Assembly (NCBI RefSeq): GCF_000523275.1
Contig: NZ_ATHQ01000001.1
Location: 583,501 to 647,500, forward strand
Reading direction: 5' to 3'
DNA: 64,000 nucleotides
Source: Lebetimonas sp. JH292
GTDB taxonomy: Bacteria; Campylobacterota; Campylobacteria; Campylobacterales; Nautiliaceae
Part shown: positions 28,265 to 37,110 of the stretch, piece by piece
Layout of the letters: the number at the start of each line of letters is the position of its first letter
Position numbering within the stretch: the stretch's first letter is position 1
Notes under the pieces: generated by a model
What the model saw: the letters and a program-made list of their open reading frames with translations, nothing else
Databases searched by the model: none
Told to the model about the DNA's origin: nothing
Program-made: the position numbers and the translations under genes

Positions 28265-28515
28265 TTACTAAGTCTGCCAAGCAAAAATCCTATAATACCG
28301 GATACCGCTATTGAAAAAACAGGATGTTCTTTTGCCTCAGACTTTGTTTGCTCTAATATTTCTTCAAGTTTGGCTTTTATTTCTTTTATTTTTTCATTGT
28401 CGAGTTTTGAATTTACACTGTTTTTAAGTTCATCTAAAATGTTTGTAACTTTTTTTTCATCTACATTTTTAATTGCATCCTCAAGTTTTACCAAGGTATT
28501 GTTTATTTTTTCCAT
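28261..28515 (-). CDS. DUF883 / ElaB-YqjD-like membrane-anchored protein
   Basis: 84 residues. A long charged amphipathic helix (about residues 1-60, Lys/Glu-rich) ends in a single C-terminal membrane helix with the family-typical HPVFSIAVSGIIGFLLGRL. In E. coli, members bind ribosomes and tail-anchor in the inner membrane. AAAAGGGG precedes the ATG. Confidence 0.75.
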   Translation of the reverse strand: MEKINNTLVKLEDAIKNVDEKKVTNILDELKNSVNSKLDNEKIKEIKAKLEEILEQTKSEAKEHPVFSIAVSGIIGFLLGRLSK

Positions 28516-28555
28516 TTTTTCCCCTTTTTTTTATTTTAAATATTTTTTTTGACAC

Positions 28556-28754
28556 TGACTAAATAACGGAAAAGTAAAAATATGACAGCGTAGCGGAATT
28601 TAGCGAAAATTTTGCGTTTAAAAAATTGCACCTAACCCGTAAGGGCTGCGAAGCTGTTTGCAATTTTTAGCAAAATTTGAGCTGTTCGTTAGCAAAATGA
28701 AGCTCTCAGCCTGTCTCTTTGTAGTTATTTTTGTATATTTCTACCATTTAGTCA
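28556..28754. repeat. 200-bp imperfect palindromic element
   Basis: Outer 9-bp inverted repeat TGACTAAAT (28556-28564) / ATTTAGTCA (28746-28754). Inner complementary arms are around AGCGAAAATTTTGCG and AAAAATTGCA on the left, and TTGCAATTTTTAGC and AAAATTTGAGCT on the right, with CCCGTAAGGG near the centre. It contains no gene. It could be a MITE-like element or a structured RNA. Confidence 0.55.
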
Positions 28755-28790
28755 ATGCCCATTTTTTTAAATTACTTTTCTCAATTAAAA

Positions 28791-29942
28791 TTATAATGCA
28801 ATAAATTTATTTCTATTGTTTAAAACTTTAGGAAGATAATTTCTTCCCTCACTTGTTGGAAGCCTGTGAATAAGTCTATAATAAACTTCTTTTGGACTTA
28901 AAGAATTAGCAATTGCAATAGCTCTATCTCTTCTTATGCTAAAAACTCTTAATACATTTCCTATTCCGCTATTATATGAAGCTATCATCATATATTCGCG
29001 ACTTAATGGATTTTTTATTCTTGGGAGATATTTATAATATAAAAGATTTAAATATGCACTTCCAATATTAATATTGTTTTTAGGGACAAATAAAAATTCC
29101 TTACTTGGTATATGTTTATACCCATAAGCTCTTTCATATCCTTCAATGCCGGCTGTGGTTGGAACTATCTGCATAAGTCCAAATGCTGGAACATAACTTA
29201 CAGCATAAGGGTTAAAATCGCTTTCTGTTTTAATAACTCCAAATATTAAACTTTTAGAAATTGAATATTTTTTTGAATACATTTTAACATATGGAAGATA
29301 TTTTTTAGCCCTGAGAGTTTCGCTGTTTTTGACTAACGGGAATGTTACATAATAAATTTTTTGATTTTTATATACATAACTTTTTAGATTATGTCTTATT
29401 AAATAACTGGAATACCTGTTTGCCCTCCATTTATATAAAACCAGTTTCCCTTCAAAATCATATATTTCACCCGCCAGAAAAGGTTTTCCTTTTAAAACAA
29501 TTTTATCGCTGAATAAATCTACGCTTCTTGGGTCATCTGGCATAAGCATTGTATTAACAAGAGCTTTTTTTAAAACTTCTTTATAATTTTTATCAATTGT
29601 TTCAACTTTTACTAATCCTCTGTCAAAATCAATAATAGCTCTTGCCCTGTAATGATTTGAATACTTAACCAATTTTTTGATAGTCGGCTTCTCTGGATTT
29701 TGCCAAATAGATATAGCTTTTGTAAACTCTTTAACTTCTAAATTAAAATGATACAAAAAGCTTTTTACATCTTTTGCAAGTGCTTGAGGATGTGTAAGAT
29801 AATAATCTCTTTTTCTAATTAAAAAATGCTTAATTTTTGATTTTGGATTTTTAGATACAGCAATGGAAGCTATGCTCTGATAATCACTAACACTGCAGCC
29901 GGTTAAAAATAAAATAGCCAAAAATATTTTTTTCATAGACAT
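28791..29942 (-). CDS. MltC-type lytic murein transglycosylase (lipoprotein)
   Basis: 383 residues. The lipobox FLTGC puts the lipid-anchored Cys at residue 16. An MltC-like N-terminal domain (about residues 60-200) is followed by the SLT catalytic domain from about residue 215. The catalytic Glu is in GVIKTESDFNPYAVSY, with GLMQIVPTTAG and MMIASYNSGIGNVLRVF downstream. It cleaves peptidoglycan to 1,6-anhydro products. A second ATG two codons in (29936) is an equally good start. Confidence 0.88.
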   Translation of the reverse strand: MSMKKIFLAILFLTGCSVSDYQSIASIAVSKNPKSKIKHFLIRKRDYYLTHPQALAKDVKSFLYHFNLEVKEFTKAISIWQNPEKPTIKKLVKYSNHYRARAIIDFDRGLVKVETIDKNYKEVLKKALVNTMLMPDDPRSVDLFSDKIVLKGKPFLAGEIYDFEGKLVLYKWRANRYSSYLIRHNLKSYVYKNQKIYYVTFPLVKNSETLRAKKYLPYVKMYSKKYSISKSLIFGVIKTESDFNPYAVSYVPAFGLMQIVPTTAGIEGYERAYGYKHIPSKEFLFVPKNNINIGSAYLNLLYYKYLPRIKNPLSREYMMIASYNSGIGNVLRVFSIRRDRAIAIANSLSPKEVYYRLIHRLPTSEGRNYLPKVLNNRNKFIAL

Positions 29943-29971
29943 AATTATATTAAAAATTTAACAATATATGG

Positions 29972-30045
29972 AGCCGGCGACGGGATTCGAACCCCCGACC
30001 TGCTGATTACGAATCAGCTGCTCTGGCCAACTGAGCTACGCCGGC
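29972..30045 (-). tRNA. tRNA-Thr (anticodon CGT)
   Basis: Minus-strand cloverleaf: acceptor GCCGGCG/CGCCGGC, D arm GCTCAGTTGGCCAGAGC, anticodon stem CTGAT-TCGTAAT-CAG with CGT at 30009-30011, T arm GGGGGTTCGAATCCC. No encoded CCA. Confidence 0.93.
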
Positions 30046-30100
30046 ATTAGTGACAGACACTTAAAAATAAACGTTATTTAAAATTTTTCCATTTATATGA

Positions 30101-30176
30101 TGGCTCCGGCGAGAGGACTCGAACCTCTGACCCGACGGTTAACAGCCGTCTGCTCTACCGACTGAGCTACGCCGGA
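30101..30176 (-). tRNA. tRNA-Asn (anticodon GTT)
   Basis: Minus-strand cloverleaf: acceptor TCCGGCG/CGCCGGA, D arm GCTCAGTCGGTAGAGC, anticodon loop CTGTTAA with GTT, T arm AGAGGTTCGAGTCCTCT, discriminator G and encoded CCA. Lies 55 bases upstream of tRNA-Thr on the same strand, probably one transcript. Confidence 0.95.
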
Positions 30177-30237
30177 ATGATTATGGATTGAAATTATATC
30201 AAAAAATAAAAAAAATACAATTAAATTTGAAATTTGA

Positions 30238-30266
30238 TTGACAAAATTAAAAAATAATTTTAAAAT
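30238..30266 (+). promoter_or_regulatory. Consensus-like promoter of modAB
   Basis: TTGACA (30238-30243), a 17-base spacer, and TAAAAT (30261-30266). It immediately abuts the ModE-type operator. Confidence 0.75.
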
Positions 30267-30267
30267 A

Positions 30268-30291
30268 CGCTATATAGAAAAATATATAACG
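30268..30291 (+). promoter_or_regulatory. ModE-type operator
   Basis: CGCTATATA, six bases (GAAAAA), TATATAACG: a 9-6-9 inverted repeat with one mismatch. It matches the architecture of the E. coli modA operator (CGTTATATT-N6-TACATAACG). It covers the expected transcription start, so ModE bound with molybdate or tungstate would repress modAB. Confidence 0.75.
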
Positions 30292-30302
30292 AAAGGATAA
30301 AG

Positions 30303-30960
30303 ATGAAAAAACTTATTTTACTAATTATTTCATTAAAAATTTTCGCTAATTGTATTATAGGAATCACCGGTGGATATAAAGAAATCTTTAAACCTTTAAT
30401 AAAACAATACAATTTAACACACAAAGAAAAAATAACTGTAATTTACGGCCCTCTGGGAACGCTTATTGCAAATGCCAAACTTAAAAACATTTCTATGATA
30501 TTCGGAGAAAAAGAAACATTAAAACAAAACGGTTTTAATTCTTTTATTCCTATTGGTAAAGACAACTTAACAATTATTTGCAGAAAAAAAAACAAATTTA
30601 GACGATTTAAATCAAACAAAAATTGCAGTTCCTAATCCAAAAGGAACTATTTATGGCAACAGGGCAGAAGAATTTTTTAAAAATATTCATATTCATCCTA
30701 TAAATGAATTAACAGTATCAATGATGCCTCAGGGAATTAATTATTTACAGATGAATATAGTAGAGTGTGCAGTCGCAAATGAGGTAATGGCACTATTTTT
30801 AAAAAACAAATATTCATATATTGAAATAAAAAAGAATTATACACCTATAATTTTAGGTTTTTCATCAATAAAAAAAAGTAAAACGTGTGTTGATTTTATT
30901 AAATTTTTAAAATCTGAAAAAATAAAAAAATATTTAAAAAGCAGGGGGATATGCATTTAA
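30303..30960 (+). pseudogene. modA: Molybdate/tungstate ABC transporter substrate-binding protein, frameshifted
   Basis: Signal peptide MKKLILLIISLKIFA, then a ModA-like domain (GITGGYKEIFKPLIKQYN, YGPLGTLIANAKLKN). The frame breaks in the 9-A run at 30584-30592. With one A removed the frame continues as TNLDDLNQTKIAVPNPKGT, then YGNRAEEFFKNI, MMPQGINYLQMN, and ends at 30960. Total about 218 residues, near normal. AAAGGATAAAG precedes the ATG. Its end overlaps modB by 10 bases. Could be a real lesion, slippage-tolerant expression, or a homopolymer miscall. Confidence 0.85.
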
Positions 30961-31616
30961 ACGAAGAAGCCATATTTTCAATTGTTCTTACGCTTAAAGT
31001 GCTGGGGGTAGATTTAATACTGCTGCTTACAATAGGAAGTTTAATATCTTTTTATCTGGCGGAATCACATTCCTTTTTCGCTAAAATTTTTTCTTTTATA
31101 CTTGATTTACCCTTGGCCCTTCCGCCTATTGTAACAGGTTTTTTACTTTTATATTTTCTTTCACAAAACACAGTTTTAGGCCAAACACTGTTAAAATTAA
31201 ATATAAATCTTGTTTTTAATTTTTATTCGTTAATTTTGGCTGGTTTTATTGCGTCACTTCCTCTTTATTCCAAACCTGTGATTTCAGCAATAAAACATTA
31301 TCCTATGAATATAAAAGAAGCTGCATATATAAGCGGTAAAAGCAGGTTAAACACATTTATATTTATAATTCTGCCCGGAATAAAAAAAACATTTTTAGTA
31401 TCGGTTATTTTATCCGTAACAAGAATATTTTCAGAAATCGGTATTTCTTTAATGCTAGGAGGAAATATCCCGTTTAAAACAAATACCGTTTCACTTGAAA
31501 TTTTTACAAGCGTATTCAACGGAGATTTAGATACCGCTTTTCATTTAAGTATTATTATGTTTATAATTTCTCTTTTATTTTTTATAACATTAAAAATTTT
31601 GGAAAAAGAACATTAA
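30951..31616 (+). CDS. modB: Molybdate/tungstate ABC transporter permease
   Basis: 221 residues with about 5-6 membrane helices. The ATPase-docking EAA loop is visible as KEAAYISGKSRLNTFIFIIL, and LPLALPPIVTGFLLLYFLS is the CysT/ModB-type gating helix. It overlaps modA. No modC ATPase follows: argJ converges immediately. Confidence 0.88.
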   Translation: MHLNEEAIFSIVLTLKVLGVDLILLLTIGSLISFYLAESHSFFAKIFSFILDLPLALPPIVTGFLLLYFLSQNTVLGQTLLKLNINLVFNFYSLILAGFIASLPLYSKPVISAIKHYPMNIKEAAYISGKSRLNTFIFIILPGIKKTFLVSVILSVTRIFSEIGISLMLGGNIPFKTNTVSLEIFTSVFNGDLDTAFHLSIIMFIISLLFFITLKILEKEH

Positions 31617-32788
31617 GTTCTGTATTCCGCATTTATCTTTACATAATCATAACTTAAATCACAGCCAAATGCCCTGAATTTGCCATCACCTATTCCGATA
31701 TCAACTTCTATTTTAAAAGAATCTTTTTTCATAACTTTACGGGCTTTTTCTTCTGTAACTTTGTCAAAACAGTTTTTCCCCTTATCATATATTAAAACAT
31801 CTCCTATTTCAATGGATAAAGTGTTTTCATCGCATTCGATCCCGCTTGCGCCTATTGTTGAAGCGATTCTTCCCCAGTTAGGGTCTTCTCCGAAAATTGC
31901 CGTTTTTACAAGAAGCGAATTTGCAAGAGCTTTGGCGGCAATCTTGGCTTCCAATTTATTTTTAGCGCCTTTTACATTAAAAGCCACCAGTTTTGTAGCA
32001 CCCTCCCCATCTTTTACAATATCAGTTGCCAGTTTTAGCATTACCTGATTCAATGCTTCCCTAAAAGCCCCTTCTTCATAATCACCCTCGTTTGTACTCA
32101 TTAAAAAAACGCTGTCGTTAGTGGATGTATCCCCGTCAACACTTATTGCGTTAAACGTATTATCATTAATTTCACTCAATATTTTTTTCATTTTTTCTCG
32201 GGGAACATTTGCATCAGTCACTATAAAACAAAGCATTGTAGCCATTGCAGGGTTTATCATTCCGGCTCCCTTGGCAACACCTGCAATTTTAAATTTTCCA
32301 AAATTTCCTTCTACTTCAAAAGCTATTTCTTTATAAAAGCTGTCTGTGGTCATTATTGCTTTTGCAAAATTCTTGGAATTTTTAGCATTAAAATCAAATT
32401 TTTCTATAGCACTCTTTATTTTTTCTTTATCAATTCTTACCCCAATTACTCCGGTTGAGCTCATTATAGGATTTATTGCATCTATTTTTTCATTTAAAAA
32501 ACTTAAAATCTCTTTAATGTCATTAATTCCCTCTTCCCCGGTTAAGGCGTTTGCATTTTTTGAATTTGCCAGAATAAAATTTGTTTTTTCAATATTTTTG
32601 TTTAAAACATATTTAACTGGCGCCGCTTGAAATTTGTTTGTAGTAAATAAATAAGCTATATTCATGATTTTTTCACTTCTTATAAATCCCACATCAAAAC
32701 CATCTTTTTTGAATCCTGCATTTACACCGTCTGCATAAATCCCGTCTATTGCACAAAGTCCGTTTTTTATTGGTGTTATTCTAAACAT
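31613..32788 (-). CDS. argJ: Glutamate N-acetyltransferase / ornithine acetyltransferase
   Basis: 391 residues from ATG 32788, chosen because AAAAGGATTAAA precedes it; the frame extends 8 codons further without such a site. Self-cleaving ArgJ of the cyclic arginine pathway. The cleavage site with the nucleophilic Thr is in KGAGMINPAMATMLCFIVTD, and further blocks are KNANALTGEEG, SVDGDTSTNDSVF and FGEDPNWGRIASTIG. It overlaps the modB end by 4 bases. Confidence 0.95.
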   Translation of the reverse strand: MFRITPIKNGLCAIDGIYADGVNAGFKKDGFDVGFIRSEKIMNIAYLFTTNKFQAAPVKYVLNKNIEKTNFILANSKNANALTGEEGINDIKEILSFLNEKIDAINPIMSSTGVIGVRIDKEKIKSAIEKFDFNAKNSKNFAKAIMTTDSFYKEIAFEVEGNFGKFKIAGVAKGAGMINPAMATMLCFIVTDANVPREKMKKILSEINDNTFNAISVDGDTSTNDSVFLMSTNEGDYEEGAFREALNQVMLKLATDIVKDGEGATKLVAFNVKGAKNKLEAKIAAKALANSLLVKTAIFGEDPNWGRIASTIGASGIECDENTLSIEIGDVLIYDKGKNCFDKVTEEKARKVMKKDSFKIEVDIGIGDGKFRAFGCDLSYDYVKINAEYRT

Positions 32789-32804
32789 TTTAATCCTTTT
32801 AATT

Positions 32805-32839
32805 TTTCTCACAACTCACAACTCGCTACTCACTATTCA
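32805..32839. repeat. Heptanucleotide tandem repeat, 5 units
   Basis: Units TTTCTCA, CAACTCA, CAACTCG, CTACTCA, CTATTCA fill the space between the K+ channel stop and argJ. Confidence 0.85.
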
Positions 32840-32840
32840 C

Positions 32841-33968
32841 TTATATAAAATCAATATTTTTGGGTCTTTTTGTACTTCTTATTACAAACCTGGCTTTAAC
32901 CATGTCTTTTGAAGTACCGATTACCAACACTTTATCCCCAGGTTTAAGAGTATATTCGCCTTTTGGAACAGGCACGAATTTTCCGCTTGCTTCTTTTACT
33001 CCGACAACACTTACATTAAACAATTCTCTTAAATGTGCGTCTTTGAGTTTTTTATATGCAAGCCACGATTTTTTACTTACAGTTATTTTTTCCAGATTAA
33101 GAGGGCTATCTGTAGAATATACAAATTCCTCCAAAATATTTTTAACATCTGGATTTGCGGCTATTGCCGTCATTCTTTTAGCAATCAGCTTATTAGGTGA
33201 AATTACTTCATGGGCCCCCAGTTTTTGAAGTTTTTCTATATCTTCTTCTGAATTTGCTATTGAAAGAATATAATAAGGATGCCTTTTTAATTCTTTTTCG
33301 TATAATTTTACACTGCTGATCAGTGCTATATTGTCGGCTACATTTTTGGATAGAGATATTACACCTTTTGCACTGCTAAGAGATGCCTTTTTAATAGAAA
33401 CCGTGGTATGAGGATCCCCTTTTACAAAAAAAGGATATCTGTTCTTTTTGGCAATTTCTTCCAAATTATCATTATTGTCTATAACAACAAAAGGAATATG
33501 GGCATGTCTTAGTTCTTTTGTCACATCTATGGTATATTCGTTATGAAAACACACGACATAATGATTTTTAAGTCTTGCTATTTTATAAAGCATTCTGTTC
33601 TCCTTAAGTAGTGCAAAAAGGCGGCCTTTATTAATCACATCCACTAAAATACCCACCGCATAAGAAAATACGGCAAATCCTGCAATAATCAAAAATATTG
33701 TAAAAAGTCTGCCAAGCGGTGAAATGGGGGCTATTTCACCAAAACCCACTGTGGTAAAAGTAATTCCTGTCTGATAAATTGCATCCATCAAAGAAAAATG
33801 ATCAATTGCAATATATCCCAAAGTACCGAACAATTCGATTAAAACAGTAAGTATTATCGGGGCTCTGAAAGGTTTTAGCTCTCCCCAGATTTCATAAGAA
33901 AGGTCTACTTCTGGTTTTTTTGAAGTTTCCCAGTTAAAGAGTTTAGCAAGTTTTTCTTTAAAAGTCAT
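32841..33968 (-). CDS. Potassium channel with TrkA-N and TrkA-C domains
   Basis: 375 residues. Two membrane helices flank a pore loop with the selectivity filter TVGFGE (about residue 72), then a RCK/TrkA-N Rossmann domain (YVVCFHNEYTIDVTKELR, KGVISLSKN) and a TrkA-C domain (about residues 285-370, ending in KPGDKVLVIGTSKDMVKA). A Kch/MthK-type K+ channel likely gated by a cytosolic ligand. The ATG lies just beyond the rpmB terminator. Confidence 0.9.
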   Translation of the reverse strand: MTFKEKLAKLFNWETSKKPEVDLSYEIWGELKPFRAPIILTVLIELFGTLGYIAIDHFSLMDAIYQTGITFTTVGFGEIAPISPLGRLFTIFLIIAGFAVFSYAVGILVDVINKGRLFALLKENRMLYKIARLKNHYVVCFHNEYTIDVTKELRHAHIPFVVIDNNDNLEEIAKKNRYPFFVKGDPHTTVSIKKASLSSAKGVISLSKNVADNIALISSVKLYEKELKRHPYYILSIANSEEDIEKLQKLGAHEVISPNKLIAKRMTAIAANPDVKNILEEFVYSTDSPLNLEKITVSKKSWLAYKKLKDAHLRELFNVSVVGVKEASGKFVPVPKGEYTLKPGDKVLVIGTSKDMVKARFVIRSTKRPKNIDFI

Positions 33969-33990
33969 AAAAACCCCGTAAAGAGGGGGA
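33969..33990 (-). terminator. Rho-independent terminator of rpmB
   Basis: On the minus strand CCCC, a loop TCTTTAC, GGGG, then TTTTT. It separates rpmB from the channel gene. Confidence 0.75.
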
Positions 33991-33992
33991 GA

Positions 33993-34178
33993 TTATACAG
34001 ATTTCTTCAGGTTTCTAAGACAACTTGTACAAATTTTAACTTTTCTTCTGACTCCGTTAATTTCAATTTTAACGTTTTGAATGTTTGGGTCAAACTTATG
34101 TCTGATTTTTTTATTTGAATGGCTCACTCTGTTTCCAAATTGAGGACCTTTTCCACAAATTTCGCATTTTCTTGCCAT
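33993..34178 (-). CDS. rpmB: 50S ribosomal protein L28
   Basis: 61 residues, full length. KCEICGKGPQFGNRVSHSNK and RHKFDPNIQNVKI are the L28 signatures. The pairs CEIC and CTSC form the zinc-binding (C+) version of the protein. AAAGGATATTAA precedes the ATG. Confidence 0.97.
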   Translation of the reverse strand: MARKCEICGKGPQFGNRVSHSNKKIRHKFDPNIQNVKIEINGVRRKVKICTSCLRNLKKSV

Positions 34179-34263
34179 TTAATATCCTTTTACTTTATTT
34201 GAGTTTGAAATTATATCAAAAATTTTTTATTTTTATTTTTTATTTTTTCCTTTTATAACGGAA

Positions 34264-34298
34264 ATTCTCACTACTCACCACTCACCACTCACCACTCA
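34264..34298. repeat. Heptanucleotide tandem repeat, 5 units
   Basis: AATTCTCA-like first unit, then CTACTCA, CCACTCA, CCACTCA, CCACTCA, between the dapD stop and rpmB. Confidence 0.88.
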
Positions 34299-34303
34299 CT
34301 TAC

Positions 34304-35467
34304 TTAATGAAGTTCTTCATTAAGCTTAACCTCACGTCTACTTCTAAATGCTGTCATTTTCCCTTTTGTTGTGTCAAATCTGTAATGAATTCCGTTAAGT
34401 CCTGCTAATTCCAACCCTTTAAAATATTCTTTATATTCCGCCTTCCATTCAGGATTTACTTCTTTAATTTTTTCAAATTCATCTTCGCCAATAAATATTT
34501 TTGTGCCCTCTAAAACCGCAATTCCGGCATCTACTATACATCCGTCTCCCAAAGGGATCCCTGTTACAGAATTTGCGCCAAGAAGCGTATTTTTACCAAT
34601 GGTAATAGGATTTCCGTTTGTACCGCTGAGCACTCCTAAAATACTCGCACCTCCGCCTACATCAGCACCTTCTTTTACAACGGCGGATGAGCTTATTCTG
34701 CCTTCAACCATTACCGCACCCTCTGTTCCGGCGTTAAAGTTTATATAACTTGCCCCCGGCATTACAGTGGTTCCGGGAGCCAACTGGGCACCGAATCTTA
34801 CTTTGCTTGTATCAAGAATTCTTATATTTTCATCCGGAATTATATGTGCAAGGAATCTCGGAAATTTATCCACATATTCTATTTCAGGGAATGAATCTTT
34901 AAGCTTCATTTCAATTTCATGGGCTTTTAAATATTCAAGCTCAATCGGTACATTTCCAATCCACGCCGAATTATGCAAAACACCGAAAGCCCCGCTCAAA
35001 TTTACTCCTCTTAAAGGTGCTTTTCTTGTGGAAAGGGCGTATAATTTCAAATAAACAGCCTCAACCGACTTTGGGGCCTCATCTTTAAATAAGAAACAAA
35101 TTCTGTAATTATCGTATAACTCTTCTTCAAAAATTTCTTTTAAAACCTTTAAAACCTGTATATTTTTATGTTTTTCGCCTACGGCCTCACTTATCAAATC
35201 TTCTCCGAAATAATTTAATGCCGTATCTACAAAATCTTTGGAAATAGGCGCTACAAATTCGCTTTTTTCAAAATCAACATCAACGCCGCATTCAATCAAA
35301 CTTCTGATAAATACTGCTGCTGAGCCAAAATTTTCATTCCAGTTTATTACGGGATAAGTGGCCTGAAGTACTTTATCATGGTTTAACTGTCCCAAATCGA
35401 CTCTTGCAATTCCAAAAGCCATCGGTTGTCTGTAATTAGATATATTTTTTACTAACTTTTCAAACAT
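34304..35467 (-). CDS. dapD: 2,3,4,5-tetrahydropyridine-2,6-dicarboxylate N-succinyltransferase
   Basis: 387 residues, the long epsilonproteobacterial type of DapD. It succinylates tetrahydrodipicolinate in lysine/diaminopimelate synthesis. The left-handed beta-helix hexapeptide repeats run through GAQLAPGTTVMPGASYINF, EGAVMVEGRISSSAVV, KEGADVGGGASILGVLSG and NPITIGKNTLLGANSVTG. AAAAAAGGATATAA precedes the ATG. The repeat tract at 34264 lies after its stop. Confidence 0.94.
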   Translation of the reverse strand: MFEKLVKNISNYRQPMAFGIARVDLGQLNHDKVLQATYPVINWNENFGSAAVFIRSLIECGVDVDFEKSEFVAPISKDFVDTALNYFGEDLISEAVGEKHKNIQVLKVLKEIFEEELYDNYRICFLFKDEAPKSVEAVYLKLYALSTRKAPLRGVNLSGAFGVLHNSAWIGNVPIELEYLKAHEIEMKLKDSFPEIEYVDKFPRFLAHIIPDENIRILDTSKVRFGAQLAPGTTVMPGASYINFNAGTEGAVMVEGRISSSAVVKEGADVGGGASILGVLSGTNGNPITIGKNTLLGANSVTGIPLGDGCIVDAGIAVLEGTKIFIGEDEFEKIKEVNPEWKAEYKEYFKGLELAGLNGIHYRFDTTKGKMTAFRSRREVKLNEELH

Positions 35468-35502
35468 TTATATCCTTTTTTACAAAATTATACCAAATGT
35501 TT

Positions 35503-37110
35503 TTAATTTTCCAATTCACATTTAAGCGCTAAATTTATCAGTATTTCGGCAAGTTCTTTACTTTTATCCACTACATAAACATTTTTTTCTTTATAATAAT
35601 TAACCTCATCCTCATTTTCACTTAAAACAATAATATTCAGATTTGGATTAATATCTAAAATATTTTCTACAATCATATGGGTGTGTTCTTCATTCTGTGT
35701 GGTAATAATTACCGCATACGCATTTTCTATATCCAGACTTTCAAGCACTCTTTTGTTTGCAGCATTGCCAAAAATAACATTATCGCCTTTATTTAAGCCG
35801 TCTTTTACCAATTCCATCTGTTTGTCTATCGCTACATAAGGAATTTTAAAATTATTAAGTTTTCTTGCTATTCTTTGACCTATCTTATCATAGCCGATTA
35901 GTACTATATGCCCTCTGGCTCCTGCCGAAAAAATATTATATTCTTCGAAATTCTGTATATCTTCGTCAAAAATATCTGCTAATTTATAAATATACTTAAT
36001 GATAAAAGGCGTTAAAATCATAGAAATTACAGCGGCAACCACCAGTTCTTGCAGTAAAAAATTTTCTAATAAAGAAAATTTACCCAAAAGTGCAAAAATT
36101 ACAAAAGCAAATTCGCCTATCTGAGAAAGTATAAAACCGCTTTTTAAAGCCACTCTTTTATGTTTTACAAATTTTTTCAAAATTAAATAAATTAAAAAGG
36201 CCTTGAGCGTCATAACAGTTAAAGTAATTAAAACAATTGAAAATACATGGTTAAATACAAAATGAATATTTACCATAAGACCTACGGAAATAAAAAATAT
36301 GCCTAAAAGCAAATCTCTAAAAGGAACCAAATCCGCTTCTATCTGATATTTATATTTTGTTTCGCTCAAAATCATACCCGCCAAAAATGCCCCGAGAGAA
36401 TAACTGAGCCCAAAAAAATGGGCTGTCTCAGCCGCAGTCAATACAACCAACAAAACAGTTGAAAGAAAAATTTCATCAGATTTTGTTTTGGTGGCTTTTG
36501 TAATAATAAACGGGGCAATATATTTACCGAAAATATAAATAAAAATACCAAGAGACGCCATTGCTTCTATTGTTTTAACAATCAGGGGTAAAAACGGGGC
36601 GTCTTTGTTTACTATAAGTGAAATCGCAATTAAAATAGGGATAACAGCGATATCTTGAAAAAGCAATATGCCAAGAGCAACTCTTCCGTAAGGTTTTGAT
36701 ATTTCACGGGATTCATTTAAAAGTTTTAAAACAATAGCGGTAGAACTGAGTGCCAAAGCACTTCCTACAATAAAAGAAACCCTTATATCCACATTTAAAA
36801 CAAACCAAAAAACAAGTCCGAAAAAAACACCTGCAATACTCATTTCCAAAAAACCGTATAAAAAAACCTCTTTTTTCATTGTTTTTAATTTTTCCGGAGA
36901 AAACTCAAGTCCGATTAAAAACATTAAAAAAACAATTCCTATTTCTGCAACAATTTCTATTGTATGATGTTCAATATGAAAAATATTCGCAATAAGAATA
37001 CCTGTAAAAATATATCCTATAATAGGAGGAATTTTAAATTTAGCCAAGGGTATGTTAAAAATTAAGGCAATAAAAAGTAAAATGATTATAATTAAAATGG
37101 GGTTAATCAT
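35503..37110 (-). CDS. KefB-type (CPA2) cation:proton antiporter with TrkA-N domain
   Basis: 535 residues. About 12 membrane helices with family motifs ALSSTAIVLKLL, LGILLFQDIAVIP and SYSLGAFLAGMILSE, then a C-terminal TrkA-N nucleotide-binding domain from about residue 400 (GHIVLIGYDKIGQRIARKL, NVIFGNAANKRVLESLDI). Probably exchanges K+ or Na+ for protons. The start overlaps the YjbQ stop by 8 bases. Confidence 0.92.
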   Translation of the reverse strand: MINPILIIIILLFIALIFNIPLAKFKIPPIIGYIFTGILIANIFHIEHHTIEIVAEIGIVFLMFLIGLEFSPEKLKTMKKEVFLYGFLEMSIAGVFFGLVFWFVLNVDIRVSFIVGSALALSSTAIVLKLLNESREISKPYGRVALGILLFQDIAVIPILIAISLIVNKDAPFLPLIVKTIEAMASLGIFIYIFGKYIAPFIITKATKTKSDEIFLSTVLLVVLTAAETAHFFGLSYSLGAFLAGMILSETKYKYQIEADLVPFRDLLLGIFFISVGLMVNIHFVFNHVFSIVLITLTVMTLKAFLIYLILKKFVKHKRVALKSGFILSQIGEFAFVIFALLGKFSLLENFLLQELVVAAVISMILTPFIIKYIYKLADIFDEDIQNFEEYNIFSAGARGHIVLIGYDKIGQRIARKLNNFKIPYVAIDKQMELVKDGLNKGDNVIFGNAANKRVLESLDIENAYAVIITTQNEEHTHMIVENILDINPNLNIIVLSENEDEVNYYKEKNVYVVDKSKELAEILINLALKCELEN

